Shown piece after piece: positions 51,454 to 61,531 of a stretch of 64,000 nucleotides of DNA (positions are counted from its first letter, which is position 1; each line of letters begins with the position of its first letter). The stretch covers positions 124,001 through 188,000 of the forward strand of contig JAUMWX010000001.1 in the NCBI GenBank assembly GCA_030529425.1, given 5' to 3'. Made by a program: the position numbers and the translations under genes. The notes under the pieces were generated by a model that was not told the DNA's origin, did no database searches, and saw only the letters and a program-made list of their open reading frames with translations. The stretch is from Tissierellia bacterium. Its GTDB lineage: Bacteria; Bacillota; Clostridia; Tissierellales; Peptoniphilaceae.

Positions 51454-52878
51454 ATGAAAAAAGTATTGTTGTTTTTATTAGTTATAATCCTGATAATAAC
51501 AGGATGTTCCGGAGAGAAAAAGCCAGACGGTAAAATTCAAAAACTACTAAAAAATAATAAGCTTGTTGTTGCGACAAGTGCGGATTATCCGCCGTATGAA
51601 TTTATTAAATCGATAAACGGCAAAGATGAAATAGTGGGTTTTGATATAGAAATAGTAAAGTATATTGCAAATAAGTGGGAAGTGGATTTTGAAATAAAAG
51701 ATGTAAAATTTGAGTCATTGCTTTTAGGCTTGGAATCGGGAATGTATGACATGGTTATAGCTGGTATGAATCCAAGTCCGGACAGAAAGGCAAGTTTTTC
51801 AGATATTTACTACAGTGCTACTCATGGAGTTTTGGTAAAAAAAGAAAACTTGAAGAACATCAAAAAAATTGAAGATTTGCAAGGTAAAAAATTGGGGGTT
51901 CAGTTGGGAACAGTCCAGGAAGGGATTGTAGACGGTCTTAAAAATGTAGAGAAAAAGGCGCTTTCTTTAATAACCACACTTTTGTTGGAACTGAAAACCG
52001 AAAAAATTGACGCGATTATAATGGAGAAGCCCGTAGCTGAATCTTATGCATTGGCAAATCCCGATCTGATGGTGGTTCAGGAAATAAACATTGAAGATGA
52101 ATCCGGAGGATCTGCAATTGCAATGTCTCAGGAAAATACTGAACTTACAAAAGAAGTAAACAAAGTTTTAAAAGAAATCAAAGAAAAAAACTTAATTGAA
52201 AAATGGGTAGTTGATGCAAATAATCTGATGAATGATGTCAAAAAACCGGACTACAGTTATTTGTATATTGAAGGATTAAAGTACACGCTTATGCTTTCTT
52301 TATTCTCATTATTTGTAGGTTTCATATTAGGTTTGCTGCTTGTATTTGCAAGAAGAGCAAAGTTGTTTTTGTTTTCTCTGGCATCCATGGGAATCGTCGA
52401 GATAATAAGAGGGACTCCTTTAATGTTACAAATTTTAATAGTTTATTACGGATTGGACTTTTTGGGGATAAAGATGTCCGCATTTATGGCATCTTTTATA
52501 GCCGTATCAATAAACTCGGGGGCATATGTTTCAGAAATAATTCGTTCAGGAATAGAGTCAGTTCCTAAAGGTCAGATGGAAGCGGGAAGAAGTTTGGGCT
52601 TATCATCGGCTCAAACCATGAAGAAGATAATAATGCCTCAAGCTATTAAAAATATACTTCCGGCATTGGGTAATGAATTTATTACTCTTATAAAAGAAAC
52701 ATCGATAGCCTCTACTATAGGGGTTGGAGAATTGATGTTTCAGACATCAAAAATTCAAAGTTTGACTTTTGAAGCGATGAAACCGCTATTGATAGTTTCC
52801 GTAATATATTTCATTTTGACATTTAGCTTATCTCAAATTATGAAGATGATGGAAAGGAGACTGAATTATGATAATTAG
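51454..52878 (+). CDS. Amino-acid ABC transporter, lipoprotein binding domain fused to permease
   Basis: A 474-residue fusion. A lipobox IITGC anchors the N-terminus (Cys at about 18). The binding domain (about 25-245) shows SADYPPYEF and [11 protein letters not shown], and the permease (about 260-470) carries the EAA loop [23 protein letters not shown] (split: [22 protein letters not shown]). The in-frame ATG at 51421 lies inside the T-box terminator; GGAGGAG at 51444-51450 selects 51454. It is the second fusion of this type in the window, sharing architecture but not lipid anchoring with the one at 37.1 kb. T-box control suggests arginine or another basic amino acid as substrate; this is tentative. 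Confidence 0.9.
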   Translation: MKKVLLFLLVIILIITGCSGEKKPDGKIQKLLKNNKLVVATSADYPPYEFIKSINGKDEIVGFDIEIVKYIANKWEVDFEIKDVKFESLLLGLESGMYDMVIAGMNPSPDRKASFSDIYYSATHGVLVKKENLKNIKKIEDLQGKKLGVQLGTVQEGIVDGLKNVEKKALSLITTLLLELKTEKIDAIIMEKPVAESYALANPDLMVVQEINIEDESGGSAIAMSQENTELTKEVNKVLKEIKEKNLIEKWVVDANNLMNDVKKPDYSYLYIEGLKYTLMLSLFSLFVGFILGLLLVFARRAKLFLFSLASMGIVEIIRGTPLMLQILIVYYGLDFLGIKMSAFMASFIAVSINSGAYVSEIIRSGIESVPKGQMEAGRSLGLSSAQTMKKIIMPQAIKNILPALGNEFITLIKETSIASTIGVGELMFQTSKIQSLTFEAMKPLLIVSVIYFILTFSLSQIMKMMERRLNYDN

Positions 52879-53593
52879 AGTTGAAAATCTAAGTAAAAGT
52901 TTTGACGGTAAAGAAGTATTAAAGGGAATTAATTTGGAAATAGAAAAGGGAGAAGTGGTTTCTTTGATAGGTCCTTCCGGATCGGGAAAGTCAACCCTGT
53001 TGAGATGTCTGAATTTTCTTGAAATTTTGGATGAGGGAAATATATACTTCAATGATGAAAAGGTTGAAAAGAATGAAAATAAATTAAATGAATTAAGGCA
53101 AAAAATGGGAATGGTATTTCAATCATTTAATTTATTTCCTCACATGACCGTACTTGAAAATATAATGTTGGCTCCGGTAATGACGGGCAGAAGCACCAAA
53201 GAGGAGGCTGAGAAAAAAGCAATCCAATTGCTTAAAATTCTTAATCTTGAGGAGAAAAAGGATGTATACCCGAGCACACTTTCAGGGGGACAAAAACAGA
53301 GAATAGCCATGGCGAGAGCTCTTGCGATGGAACCTGAAATAATGTTATTTGATGAAGTTACATCAGCATTGGATCCTGAAATGGTAAAGGAAGTCTTAGA
53401 TGTAATGGATGATTTGGCGAAATCGGGAATGACTATGGTTGTGGTAACGCATGAAATGAATTTTGCAAAAAATATTTCGGACAGAGTGATTTTCATGTCG
53501 GAAGGCTCAATTGTTGAAGAGGGAAAACCTAAAGAAATATTTGAGAATCCCAAAATGGATCGAACAAAAGAGTTTTTGTCTAAGGTTTTATGA
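52868..53593 (+). CDS. Amino-acid ABC transporter ATPase
   Basis: A 241-residue GlnQ-type ATPase with Walker [10 protein letters not shown], signature LSGGQKQR and switch VVTHEMN. The D-loop region reads DEVTSALD where most homologues have DEPTSALD. It overlaps the fusion gene by 11 bases and completes the second importer. Confidence 0.94.
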   Translation: MIIRVENLSKSFDGKEVLKGINLEIEKGEVVSLIGPSGSGKSTLLRCLNFLEILDEGNIYFNDEKVEKNENKLNELRQKMGMVFQSFNLFPHMTVLENIMLAPVMTGRSTKEEAEKKAIQLLKILNLEEKKDVYPSTLSGGQKQRIAMARALAMEPEIMLFDEVTSALDPEMVKEVLDVMDDLAKSGMTMVVVTHEMNFAKNISDRVIFMSEGSIVEEGKPKEIFENPKMDRTKEFLSKVL

Positions 53594-53685
53594 TATAAGT
53601 ATTGCTCATGTTAATTAGAGTATAAATCATATCATTAAAAAAGATTTAGAGAAATAAATCTTGTATGAGTTTTATTTACAAATGT

Positions 53686-53725
53686 AAAAAAGAAGTAAAA
53701 GCTTATAAACTTTTACTTCTTTTTT
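53686..53725 (+). terminator. Terminator after the second importer
   Basis: Perfect 16-bp stem from AAAAAAGAAGTAAAAG (53686-53701) with its complement at 53710-53725, followed by T residues. Confidence 0.88.
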
Positions 53726-53808
53726 TTTGACATAAATGCGACATTTTCCAAATGTGGATTATTATGAGAGCTTAAACAAAGAAGATGTTTTACAGAGACG
53801 ATATCGGA

Positions 53809-53837
53809 TTGACAGTATCAAAATAGAAATTTATGAT
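53809..53837 (+). promoter_or_regulatory. Promoter of the 576-aa lipoprotein gene
   Basis: A perfect TTGACA (53809-53814), a 17-base spacer and TATGAT (53832-53837). Confidence 0.68.
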
Positions 53838-53880
53838 TAAAGTATAGGATGTTGCTTTTTGAAAATAATAGAGGTGGAAT

Positions 53881-55611
53881 GTGAAAAACTTAAAAAGATT
53901 TTTATTGGTTTTAATTTTGATGTTTGGGATTTTTATAATTTCAGGATGCGGGGTAAATGTTACGGAAGTTATGAAAGTTGACGGCGGTTTCAAGGGAGAA
54001 AGGGTAATAGATTTAAACTTTGATGAAGACACATTGGAACAAGTTCAAGGCGGAGGCGGGAAAGTAAAAGATTTTTTGAAAAGAAACATAAAAAAACCTC
54101 TTACATATAGAATATTAAAAGATAGTCCCAAAGCTTTGGATGTTAGAATTACTCTAAAATTTGACAATTTCGAAGATTATAAAAATAAGGTGAGAGAACT
54201 CTATAAAAAAGGTAATGTTAATGAAGAAGCGGAAATAATTTTTACTTCTCAGAAGAAAAGATTTTACGATGAATTAAAATATAGTGATAAGTCAGATGCA
54301 AAGATGTTGATGCAGCATCTCATAAATCAGGCGATTAAAGAAAACATATTAAAGGAAGAAAATAGGGATAGCGTTTGGGCGAAAAGTCTGTTTTCATTCA
54401 AATTTAAGGATAAGGAAGTTATAAAAGATGCATATCATACGCCTTATGAATTCAAAGAGATAAAGTACAGAGGACCCGAACAAATAGTAATGACAACGGC
54501 ACCAAATGATGTTCATTGGGATAGAGTTTTTAACTTTATTTTTGATAAAAAGATATGGGATGCTTTGCCTAAAGACTGGGTAAAAGAAGTGTTTGCCGGT
54601 GTCGATATAAAGGAACTTGGAACTGTAGAAAAAGAATTAAAGGGAAAGAAGTATATTATATCAAGGGTGGCTTTACAGAAAACAAATATGGATACGATAA
54701 GAGATGCAACATCAAAACTTTTTGATGTTAAAACCATTCTTTTATCAGGTTATGAAATAAATACAAATAAATTTAGAACAAATCTTGAAACAAATGAAAA
54801 AATTCCTAAAAACGCCTTCTCTTCGAATGCTGAAATCCTTTCCGTTTACTACAGTATTCCGGTGTCCCTTGAGAAACAGTACTGTGATTTTATCGAAAAT
54901 TATGTAAAATCCGAAGATGTTTTTACCGTTTCCAAAAAAGAACTTGAAGAGGGATTTAGAAAAGAATATCATGCGGCTGTTGTTTTTGATAAAATGAGCG
55001 TAACAACAAAGATATTCAAAGACGGAAGCATCGAAAGAGTTTTTGATTTTGTTAAAAAAGATGATTTGGACGGAGCCGATTTAAACAGATACTTGGAAAC
55101 ATTCTTAAAAAATAATGATATAAAATATAGTACAACGGAAAAGGGATTAAGTTTTAAATTAGAAAAAGAAAGATTTAAAGAATTGAATGACATATTATTC
55201 CAAAAAAATCCGAGCATAAAAATTATAAGTAACGGCTTTTTTAAATATGAAATTAAATATGATGAATTCAGTACCTTAGATCTATTTAAAGTTAAAAATC
55301 TAAGCCATAAGATTGAAAAACCGATGATGTCATCATATGTAAAAGAAAGTATAGATGCCCATACAAACACTCTTTTGTCTACGGTGATAATAAAAGGGTA
55401 TCATGTTTTTAATATAATTATGACGGTTTTGGTGACATTAATTTGCATAGTCATAGCAATTATATTTGTGAAGAAATCAAATACGAAGATAAAAAAACAG
55501 TACATGGAAAATAAAAATTATAGTGAAAACAAAATAGACTCTGAAACTTTAAATGAACAAACTATGTCTGAAACGGAAGAATTGATCAATAAAGATGAAA
55601 TGATTGATTAA
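53881..55611 (+). CDS. Large lipoprotein with C-terminal membrane helix, unknown
   Basis: A 576-residue protein with a GTG start supported by AGAGGTGG just upstream and by a complete lipoprotein signal peptide behind it (lipobox IISGC, Cys at about 23). After the Cys comes VNVTEVMKVDGGFKGERVIDL, which resembles the beta-rich beginning seen in other Gram-positive surface lipoproteins, and a similar GSIERVFDF segment occurs at about 380-392, hinting at repeated domains. A transmembrane helix lies near 507-530 (VFNIIMTVLVTLICIVIAIIF, split: FNIIMTVLVTLI, CIVIAIIFV), with a hydrophilic, Glu-rich cytoplasmic tail. So it is anchored at both ends. I do not recognise a family. Confidence 0.7.
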   Translation: MKNLKRFLLVLILMFGIFIISGCGVNVTEVMKVDGGFKGERVIDLNFDEDTLEQVQGGGGKVKDFLKRNIKKPLTYRILKDSPKALDVRITLKFDNFEDYKNKVRELYKKGNVNEEAEIIFTSQKKRFYDELKYSDKSDAKMLMQHLINQAIKENILKEENRDSVWAKSLFSFKFKDKEVIKDAYHTPYEFKEIKYRGPEQIVMTTAPNDVHWDRVFNFIFDKKIWDALPKDWVKEVFAGVDIKELGTVEKELKGKKYIISRVALQKTNMDTIRDATSKLFDVKTILLSGYEINTNKFRTNLETNEKIPKNAFSSNAEILSVYYSIPVSLEKQYCDFIENYVKSEDVFTVSKKELEEGFRKEYHAAVVFDKMSVTTKIFKDGSIERVFDFVKKDDLDGADLNRYLETFLKNNDIKYSTTEKGLSFKLEKERFKELNDILFQKNPSIKIISNGFFKYEIKYDEFSTLDLFKVKNLSHKIEKPMMSSYVKESIDAHTNTLLSTVIIKGYHVFNIIMTVLVTLICIVIAIIFVKKSNTKIKKQYMENKNYSENKIDSETLNEQTMSETEELINKDEMID

Positions 55612-55649
55612 AATGAAAAAATTGCGTAATGTTACAATTTATCTGAAGC

Positions 55650-55683
55650 ACTAAAAATCTTGGTATCATCCAAGATTTTTAGT
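55650..55683 (+). terminator. Terminator
   Basis: Perfect 14-bp stem ACTAAAAATCTTGG (55650-55663) with its complement at 55670-55683, followed by T5. Confidence 0.88.
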
Positions 55684-55711
55684 TTTTAAAGTTTAATTTT
55701 CTAAATAAAAG

Positions 55712-55740
55712 TTGACAAAAATAAAAACTTGGCATAATAT
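55712..55740 (+). promoter_or_regulatory. Promoter of the DUF1836-degV unit
   Basis: A perfect TTGACA (55712-55717), a 17-base spacer and TAATAT (55735-55740). Confidence 0.7.
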
Positions 55741-55789
55741 AGTTTTCGATACTAGATAACAAGGTTACAAAAAACGAGTGAGAGGTAAG

Positions 55790-56326
55790 ATGAGTTTTAG
55801 ATTTGAAGATATTATTAAGTTTGAAAAAATAACTTGGGAAGAGTTGCCGGATTTCGGATTGTATTCGGAACAATTGATTTCTTTTATGGAAGATAAATTG
55901 AAATCACTTTATCTTGAGGATGAAAAGATCATTACACCAAGTATGATTAATAACTATGTAAAGCTAAATATGATGCCAAAGCCTAAAAATAAAAAATACT
56001 ATAGAGAGCATATCGCGCATCTTTTAGTTATTAGTATTTTGAAATCAATATTGCCTATAAAAGATATAAATAAGGGAATAGGACTTCAAGTAGAAATTAT
56101 GGGGATTGAGAATTCTTATAATGAATTTATGGATATACTTGAAAAAACAATGAATAATATACTTAAGTCTTTTAATGAAAAAGACCGAAACTTTGTTTAC
56201 AAAGGTTTTTCGGGAAGTTTTGAAAACATATCTTTGACATTTGTAATACAGGCATTTTGTTTTCAGGTTCTTACAAAAATGATATTAAATATGAAGGGTT
56301 TGTACCATCTAAAAGGAGAAAAATGA
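55790..56326 (+). CDS. DUF1836-family protein
   Basis: A 178-residue protein. A GTG at 55778 is in frame, but GAGAGGT points to ATG 55790. The DUF1836 signature is clear: ITPSMINNYVKLNMMPKPKNKKYY (split: ITPSMINNYVK, MMPKPKNKKYY), then EHIAHLLVISILKSILPI. The region looks like a winged-helix or MerR-like DNA-binding fold, so a transcription-regulator role is plausible. The gene is co-transcribed with the DegV gene, whose start overlaps or abuts its stop. Confidence 0.82.
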   Translation: MSFRFEDIIKFEKITWEELPDFGLYSEQLISFMEDKLKSLYLEDEKIITPSMINNYVKLNMMPKPKNKKYYREHIAHLLVISILKSILPIKDINKGIGLQVEIMGIENSYNEFMDILEKTMNNILKSFNEKDRNFVYKGFSGSFENISLTFVIQAFCFQVLTKMILNMKGLYHLKGEK

Positions 56327-57165
56327 TGAAAATAGCTATTTTAACTGATTCTGCGAGCAATGTTACGGAAAATAAAGATAAGGGAATCTTTACAGTTCCG
56401 CTTTATGTAAACTTTGGAAAGTACTCAAAGAAGGATTTGGTTGAAATATCACCACAAGAGTTATTTGATAAGTTGGAAACGGAATCTCCAACTACTGCGG
56501 CGCCGTCAATCGATGACTTTATACAAAAGATCAGAGAAATTAAGTCTTTAGGATATGATGCTATTCTTGGTGTGGCACTGTCATCTGAATTATCGGCAAC
56601 CTTAAATGCAATGAAATTGGCATTTGATGAGGAAATTATAGAACACAGGATAGTTGACAGTAAAGGAGTTTCATATTCAGAAGGTTTTCTGGTTATACAT
56701 GCCAGAAAATTGGTTGAAAAAGGACATGACTTGGAGTACATCTATCAAGAAATTGAAAGACTGAAATCCGGTGCAAAACTGTATGGCATGGTTAGCGATT
56801 TGAAATATCTTGTAAGAGGAGGAAGGCTAAAACCTCTTAAGGGATTTATAGGCAGCATGCTGAAGATAAACCCGATTTTATCAACCACCGAAAAGGGTTT
56901 GATAGAGCCATATGCCAGTGTCAGAGGAAAGGCGAAAGCCGTAAAAAAATTAAAAGAGATTTTGGAAAATGATCTTAAAGATTGTAAAGAATTTTATATA
57001 TCAATCTTATATTCAAAAGACGAAGAATTGAGAGATGAACTGAGAACCGAGTTGGAAGAATTGATTCAAAAGGCGGCTGAATATGCTGAAATAACAATTA
57101 CAGCAGTTCTTGTAGCGCATGCAGGACCGAGTTTACAGGCAGTCGCATATTTGAAAGTTAGATAG
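56326..57165 (+). CDS. DegV-family fatty-acid-binding protein (FakB-like)
   Basis: A 279-residue protein. ATGs at 56323 and 56326 are both possible; GGAG at 56315-56318 is better spaced for 56326. Family motifs are MKIAILTDSASN at the start, TTAAPSIDDF, VDSKGVSYSEGF and LKYLVRGGRLKPLKGFIG. In Firmicutes FakB binds fatty acids for the FakA kinase, allowing incorporation into phospholipid. fakA is not in the window. The family identity is strong; its ligand is inferred. Confidence 0.88.
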   Translation: MKIAILTDSASNVTENKDKGIFTVPLYVNFGKYSKKDLVEISPQELFDKLETESPTTAAPSIDDFIQKIREIKSLGYDAILGVALSSELSATLNAMKLAFDEEIIEHRIVDSKGVSYSEGFLVIHARKLVEKGHDLEYIYQEIERLKSGAKLYGMVSDLKYLVRGGRLKPLKGFIGSMLKINPILSTTEKGLIEPYASVRGKAKAVKKLKEILENDLKDCKEFYISILYSKDEELRDELRTELEELIQKAAEYAEITITAVLVAHAGPSLQAVAYLKVR

Positions 57166-57220
57166 ACCTTTAGGGTAATGAACCTCCATTTTGTATAATT
57201 CATACTATATCTTAAAGGGA

Positions 57221-57261
57221 AGGAGACTGTCGGAATTATAATAAATTCTGACAAGTCTCCT
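57221..57261. terminator. Terminator between degV and the ABC exporter
   Basis: AGGAGACT (57221-57228) pairs with AGTCTCCT (57254-57261), extended by an imperfect GTCGGAATT/AATTCTGAC stem. It is followed by GTTTTTA and serves the convergent genes. Confidence 0.75.
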
Positions 57262-57266
57262 TGTTT

Positions 57267-58391
57267 TTAAATATTCCTATTTTTTATTTTCTTTTTTAGC
57301 CAAATACTTAGAATCAGTGTCACCGTAGGGAAGAGTAAGAGAACCAATATATCATATTTTGCATTATTAAAACTGAATTTTTTGTCATATATCAAATCAC
57401 AAATATTTAGATAATAATAATAAGGAAATAGTTTTGAAAAACTAATTAAAGAATCTTCCAAAAATTCTCTCGGCACCATTAATCCCGACAGAAATCCTAA
57501 ACCCAAACTTGAGATATTGTTTATAGCGGAAATTACCGGAGACTTATTTGTAAATGTGATTATTAAATTACCCAAACCTATTCCTGACATCGACAGTAAA
57601 ATCAAATTCATCGCATAAGGAAACGCACTCTCAAAATATTTGTTACCGATAAATATAGCAGGTAATAAAATTATCGGAATAATCATTATCAACGATACGA
57701 GAAGCTGTCCCAATGTAGTTTGAACCAAAAAGTTTAAATTGCTCATCGAAGATACTTCAAATCTTTTTGCAACATTTTCTTTAAGTAATGCGTTCATGCT
57801 TAAACTTATTACCGACAGAACCATTACAAAAGATACATAAGCTGCGGGTCTATAATAGTTTAACAGCCAAAAATCGGAATTTTTAATCGATGCATTTTTA
57901 GTGAATTTTATTGCAACATTTGAGTTCTTTATTGCATCAACAATTTTATTTACATCAATTCTTCCATTTTTAACAGATGCATTTGAATAGACTAAAAATT
58001 TATTTACTTCGTTTCTTATCAGTACTGATGACGGAGAGGCGGGATTTGATAAAAATGTTATTGTTCTTTTCTTTTCTATTACATTATTTTCAAAGTTTTC
58101 ATCTATAATCAAAGCTATATGGTATTTTCCTATGAAAATATCCTTTTTTGCCTCTGCTTCAGTGAAGTCATCAATTTTAACTTGGTGATTTCTTCCCAAA
58201 TAATCGATTAGGGCTTTTGAAGTTTCAGATTTTGATTTATCATTCACTCCGACTGTTAATTTCAGCAATCTAAGGTTTGAAGAACCTTCTCTTGAAAAAA
58301 TAATTGTCATTGCAGCAAAAATTACCATGTACAATAAGAGAACAGTTTTATATTTAGAGGTTATTTTTAAATAGGTCTTAAATACTTTCAT
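57267..58391 (-). CDS. ABC-2 type exporter permease, second subunit
   Basis: A 374-residue membrane protein with one N-terminal helix (about 17-33), a large extracytoplasmic domain (about 40-185) and five or six C-terminal helices (about 190-370). This matches ABC-2 (YhgE/Pip- or NatB-like) permeases. It overlaps the first permease gene by 14 bases. The pair plus the ATPase form a heterodimeric exporter of a drug, peptide or lipid; the substrate is not evident. Confidence 0.85.
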   Translation of the reverse strand: MKVFKTYLKITSKYKTVLLLYMVIFAAMTIIFSREGSSNLRLLKLTVGVNDKSKSETSKALIDYLGRNHQVKIDDFTEAEAKKDIFIGKYHIALIIDENFENNVIEKKRTITFLSNPASPSSVLIRNEVNKFLVYSNASVKNGRIDVNKIVDAIKNSNVAIKFTKNASIKNSDFWLLNYYRPAAYVSFVMVLSVISLSMNALLKENVAKRFEVSSMSNLNFLVQTTLGQLLVSLIMIIPIILLPAIFIGNKYFESAFPYAMNLILLSMSGIGLGNLIITFTNKSPVISAINNISSLGLGFLSGLMVPREFLEDSLISFSKLFPYYYYLNICDLIYDKKFSFNNAKYDILVLLLFPTVTLILSIWLKKKIKNRNI

Positions 58392-59448
58392 ACTTCAACC
58401 TCCTCATAAACAATACTGAAACGCCGATTATCACAGCAGAAGTCGCCAATAATAATATTGAATTTTCTATGGCGAGATTTACATCTTTCAAAACATTCAA
58501 TCCATATAATGCATCCATGGAAAGTGCGATTGGATTAATCTTTGCAAGAAGAGGAAAGCCGTCTTCAACTATATGCTTTACATCGCTTGACATCATTCCG
58601 GTTAAAAAAGACATTAAAAGAGACAAAGATATTCCTATGCCGTTCTTCAAATTTATATTGAATTTGTTGGTTATCGAAAATAGGGCTCCAAGGGAAACTC
58701 CGAAAATATTAGCGGACAAAATTACTAATGAACTGACTAATACATTATTTATCACATTAATCTTATAAACATATGTTATAAAAAGAATCAGGATTATATT
58801 TGAAACAATATTTACCAACAATCCTATTGTGAAAGGGGTTAAAAGAGCGATGCTTTTTTTCAACGGAGTAACCGATATTCTTGCTCCCAATGTGGATAAA
58901 TTTGCCTGATAAATGGAATATCCGTTTATTGAAATGAAATATCCATATATCAGGTACATTGCGATCAATGAATACATATGAAATTTTACAGCTCCCATTT
59001 CGGAATCGGATTGAGTAAAATAATTAACTTTAAAATCATATTTTTCAATCGGAATTTGCAAATTTTCCATTTCTTTGAACTGAGACAGTATTGAATCAAT
59101 GATATTTATATTAAGCGAATTTGTAACATTATTTTTATTTACAAGCAAATTCAAATCCTTATCAATAAAGGCATTTATTTCTTTGTTTTCAATCATCTTA
59201 TTTGCCGCTTCGGGCGTAGTATATTTAAAATTAAACAAATTTGAAATCTTCAGATACTCAAGCCTTGGATTATTTTCTTCTATACCTACATCTAATTTAT
59301 CAATCTTTTTATGTTGTATACTCCCTATTGAAAGGTAGAAAAGTAATGATAAAATTATGGGATACGAAACTATCCAAAAAAGGACATCCAAGGATTTTAA
59401 ATTTGATTTTAACATATACTTGAAATTATGCATAAAATCTTTCATCAA
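58378..59448 (-). CDS. ABC-2 type exporter permease, first subunit
   Basis: A 356-residue membrane protein with the same layout as its neighbour: an N-terminal helix (about 20-40), an extracytoplasmic domain and about six C-terminal helices. Its start overlaps the ATPase stop by 4 bases (ATGA on the minus strand). It is predicted to form the translocation path with the downstream permease. Confidence 0.87.
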   Translation of the reverse strand: MMKDFMHNFKYMLKSNLKSLDVLFWIVSYPIILSLLFYLSIGSIQHKKIDKLDVGIEENNPRLEYLKISNLFNFKYTTPEAANKMIENKEINAFIDKDLNLLVNKNNVTNSLNINIIDSILSQFKEMENLQIPIEKYDFKVNYFTQSDSEMGAVKFHMYSLIAMYLIYGYFISINGYSIYQANLSTLGARISVTPLKKSIALLTPFTIGLLVNIVSNIILILFITYVYKINVINNVLVSSLVILSANIFGVSLGALFSITNKFNINLKNGIGISLSLLMSFLTGMMSSDVKHIVEDGFPLLAKINPIALSMDALYGLNVLKDVNLAIENSILLLATSAVIIGVSVLFMRRLKYESI

Positions 59449-60380
59449 TCTCTCAACTCCTTCCCTGTGAGTTCTAAGAAAACATCATTTAATGACGGTA
59501 GCTCGTTATATATTTCTGTGTAACCGTATTTGTTTTCATTTAAGAAGTTTAACAAGTTTATTAAATTATTGTTTTGATTTGAAAACATAATTATATATTT
59601 ATTTTTCTCCACTTGAACAATATTGGTTACTCCGGATAATGAACTCATTTTTTCTTTGATATCGGGATATTCCTTATCAAAAGATACGGTTACTTTTTCT
59701 TTTATTGAAATCATGTGTTTTAGTTCTGATGCCGATCCGTTTACTAATGATTTGCCTTTATCCATGATAACTATCCTATTACATATTTTTTCAGCTTCTT
59801 CAAGATAATGTGTCGTATAAATAATGGTTGTCCCCGCTTCATTCAGTTTTTTTATATTGTCAAGAATGAAATTTCTGCTTTGTGCATCAACTGCCACGGT
59901 CGGTTCGTCCAAAAACAGAAGTTCAGGTTTATGGACAATACCGCATGCAATGTTCAATCTTCTCTTTAATCCTCCGGATAATTTAGAAGGATAGAATTTG
60001 CTGTATTTCTCCAAACCTACGAAATGGATAGCTTCTTCCACATATTGTTTTGCAAGCTTTGAGTCATTTATATACAGTCCACAAAAATATGATATATTGT
60101 CCTGAACATTTAATTCATCAATATATGCCAGTTCTTGAGGGACAATCCCGATTTTTTTCTTTAAATCATAGCTGTTTTTTTTCAATTCTTTTCCGAAAAC
60201 CTTGATATCACCCTTATCGTATGTAAGAAGAGAAAGTATTGTATTTATTACGGTTGTTTTCCCGGATCCGTTCGGACCTAAAAGACCCAGAATTTCACCT
60301 TCTTTTACATCCAAATTAAAATGATCCAGAGCGATCAGTTCCTTATATCTTTTTACTAAATTTTTAACTTCTATTACCAT
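59445..60380 (-). CDS. ABC exporter ATPase
   Basis: A 311-residue ATPase with Walker A GPNGSGKTT, signature LSGGLKRR, Walker B LLFLDEPTVAVD and the switch TTHYLEEAE, a CcmA/DrrA-type profile with a C-terminal extension of about 90 residues. It is first in the minus-strand operon and diverges from the sensor kinase at 60.4 kb. A GGAGGTGG ribosome site is present. Confidence 0.94.
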   Translation of the reverse strand: MVIEVKNLVKRYKELIALDHFNLDVKEGEILGLLGPNGSGKTTVINTILSLLTYDKGDIKVFGKELKKNSYDLKKKIGIVPQELAYIDELNVQDNISYFCGLYINDSKLAKQYVEEAIHFVGLEKYSKFYPSKLSGGLKRRLNIACGIVHKPELLFLDEPTVAVDAQSRNFILDNIKKLNEAGTTIIYTTHYLEEAEKICNRIVIMDKGKSLVNGSASELKHMISIKEKVTVSFDKEYPDIKEKMSSLSGVTNIVQVEKNKYIIMFSNQNNNLINLLNFLNENKYGYTEIYNELPSLNDVFLELTGKELRD

Positions 60381-60472
60381 AATCCACCTCCTAATGATAA
60401 AATAGCATATATGAGTAAAAAGAATAAGTAATAATAATCACTATTTTGTATGACAAATGTAATGGAGAACTT

Positions 60473-61531
60473 ATGAAAAATATAACAGACAGATTAATAA
60501 TATTTATAACTTCAATAATATTTGTTTTTCAGGTGCATATTATAAAGATAGATTCAAGATTTATGGCAGCCGTACTTTTGATGGTGGCCATGAGTTTGAT
60601 TATATCTTTACTTGAGAATAAAAAATATATAATGATGATTTTTATTATATATGTGTTTCTTGCGATATTTGACAGGAGATTTATATACCTGTCTCCATCG
60701 ATAATATTTTCATTATTTTTTAAATTTGACTCCAAATACATTTTATTATTATCGCTATTTGTAATGTTTGAAGATGTAAGAATTATTTTTATGGTAATAT
60801 TCAGCTATTATTTATTCGTGCAAAATATCAACTTGGAGAAACTAGAACACAGATACAAAAGAATCAGAGATGACTACACGGAAAAGAATCTTAAGCTTGA
60901 GATGGAGAGAATGAAAATTCTTGATAAAAGTGAAAGAGAGAGGCACGATCTTGTGCTTGTAGAAAGGGAAAGGATTGCCAAAGAACTGCACGAGTCGATT
61001 GGGCACACCATATCATCAAGTATAATTCAAATTGAAGCTTTGAAGGTTACAACAAATGACGAAATTATGAAAAGTTCGTTGGAGAAAGTTCAAGAAAATT
61101 TAAAGAGCGGAATGAATGAAATAAGGTCCGTGCTGCATGATTTGAAAAGTCAAAGTTTGGATTTGGAGAAAAAAATAAATGATTTGATAAAATCAACAAA
61201 TCGTATAGAAGGAAAATTGAGTTTGATAGGCTTTGAAGATGTTAAAATGAATTTGAAATTTGATATCATTTCGATTGTAAAAGAGGCGATTACAAATTCA
61301 GTAAAACATTCAGATGCGGATTTTATGGATATAACTTTGGTAAATAATAGAAAATATGTGGTTTTGAATATACAGGATAACGGTAAAAAATATGTGGATG
61401 TATCCACATTGGAAAAGGGTATAGGAATGATATCGACAAAGGAAATAGTTGATTATTATGCGGGAAATATGAACTTAAGTTATAACAACGGATTTAATAT
61501 ACATATTTTATTATTGGAGAATATATCATGA
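60473..61531 (+). CDS. Sensor histidine kinase, HisKA_3 type
   Basis: A 352-residue membrane kinase. A TTG at 60446 is in frame, but GGAG at 60464-60467 fits ATG 60473. About four hydrophobic spans (8-20, 32-45, 53-65, 87-116) lead into a coiled coil (about 120-165). The HisKA_3 site has phospho-acceptor His173 in KELHESIGH, and the ATPase domain contains an N-box (KEAITNSVKHSDA) and DNGKK. There is no large external domain, as in LiaS/BceS-like intramembrane sensors. It is divergent from the ABC-2 exporter and overlaps its regulator (ATGA). Confidence 0.92.
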   Translation: MKNITDRLIIFITSIIFVFQVHIIKIDSRFMAAVLLMVAMSLIISLLENKKYIMMIFIIYVFLAIFDRRFIYLSPSIIFSLFFKFDSKYILLLSLFVMFEDVRIIFMVIFSYYLFVQNINLEKLEHRYKRIRDDYTEKNLKLEMERMKILDKSERERHDLVLVERERIAKELHESIGHTISSSIIQIEALKVTTNDEIMKSSLEKVQENLKSGMNEIRSVLHDLKSQSLDLEKKINDLIKSTNRIEGKLSLIGFEDVKMNLKFDIISIVKEAITNSVKHSDADFMDITLVNNRKYVVLNIQDNGKKYVDVSTLEKGIGMISTKEIVDYYAGNMNLSYNNGFNIHILLLENIS

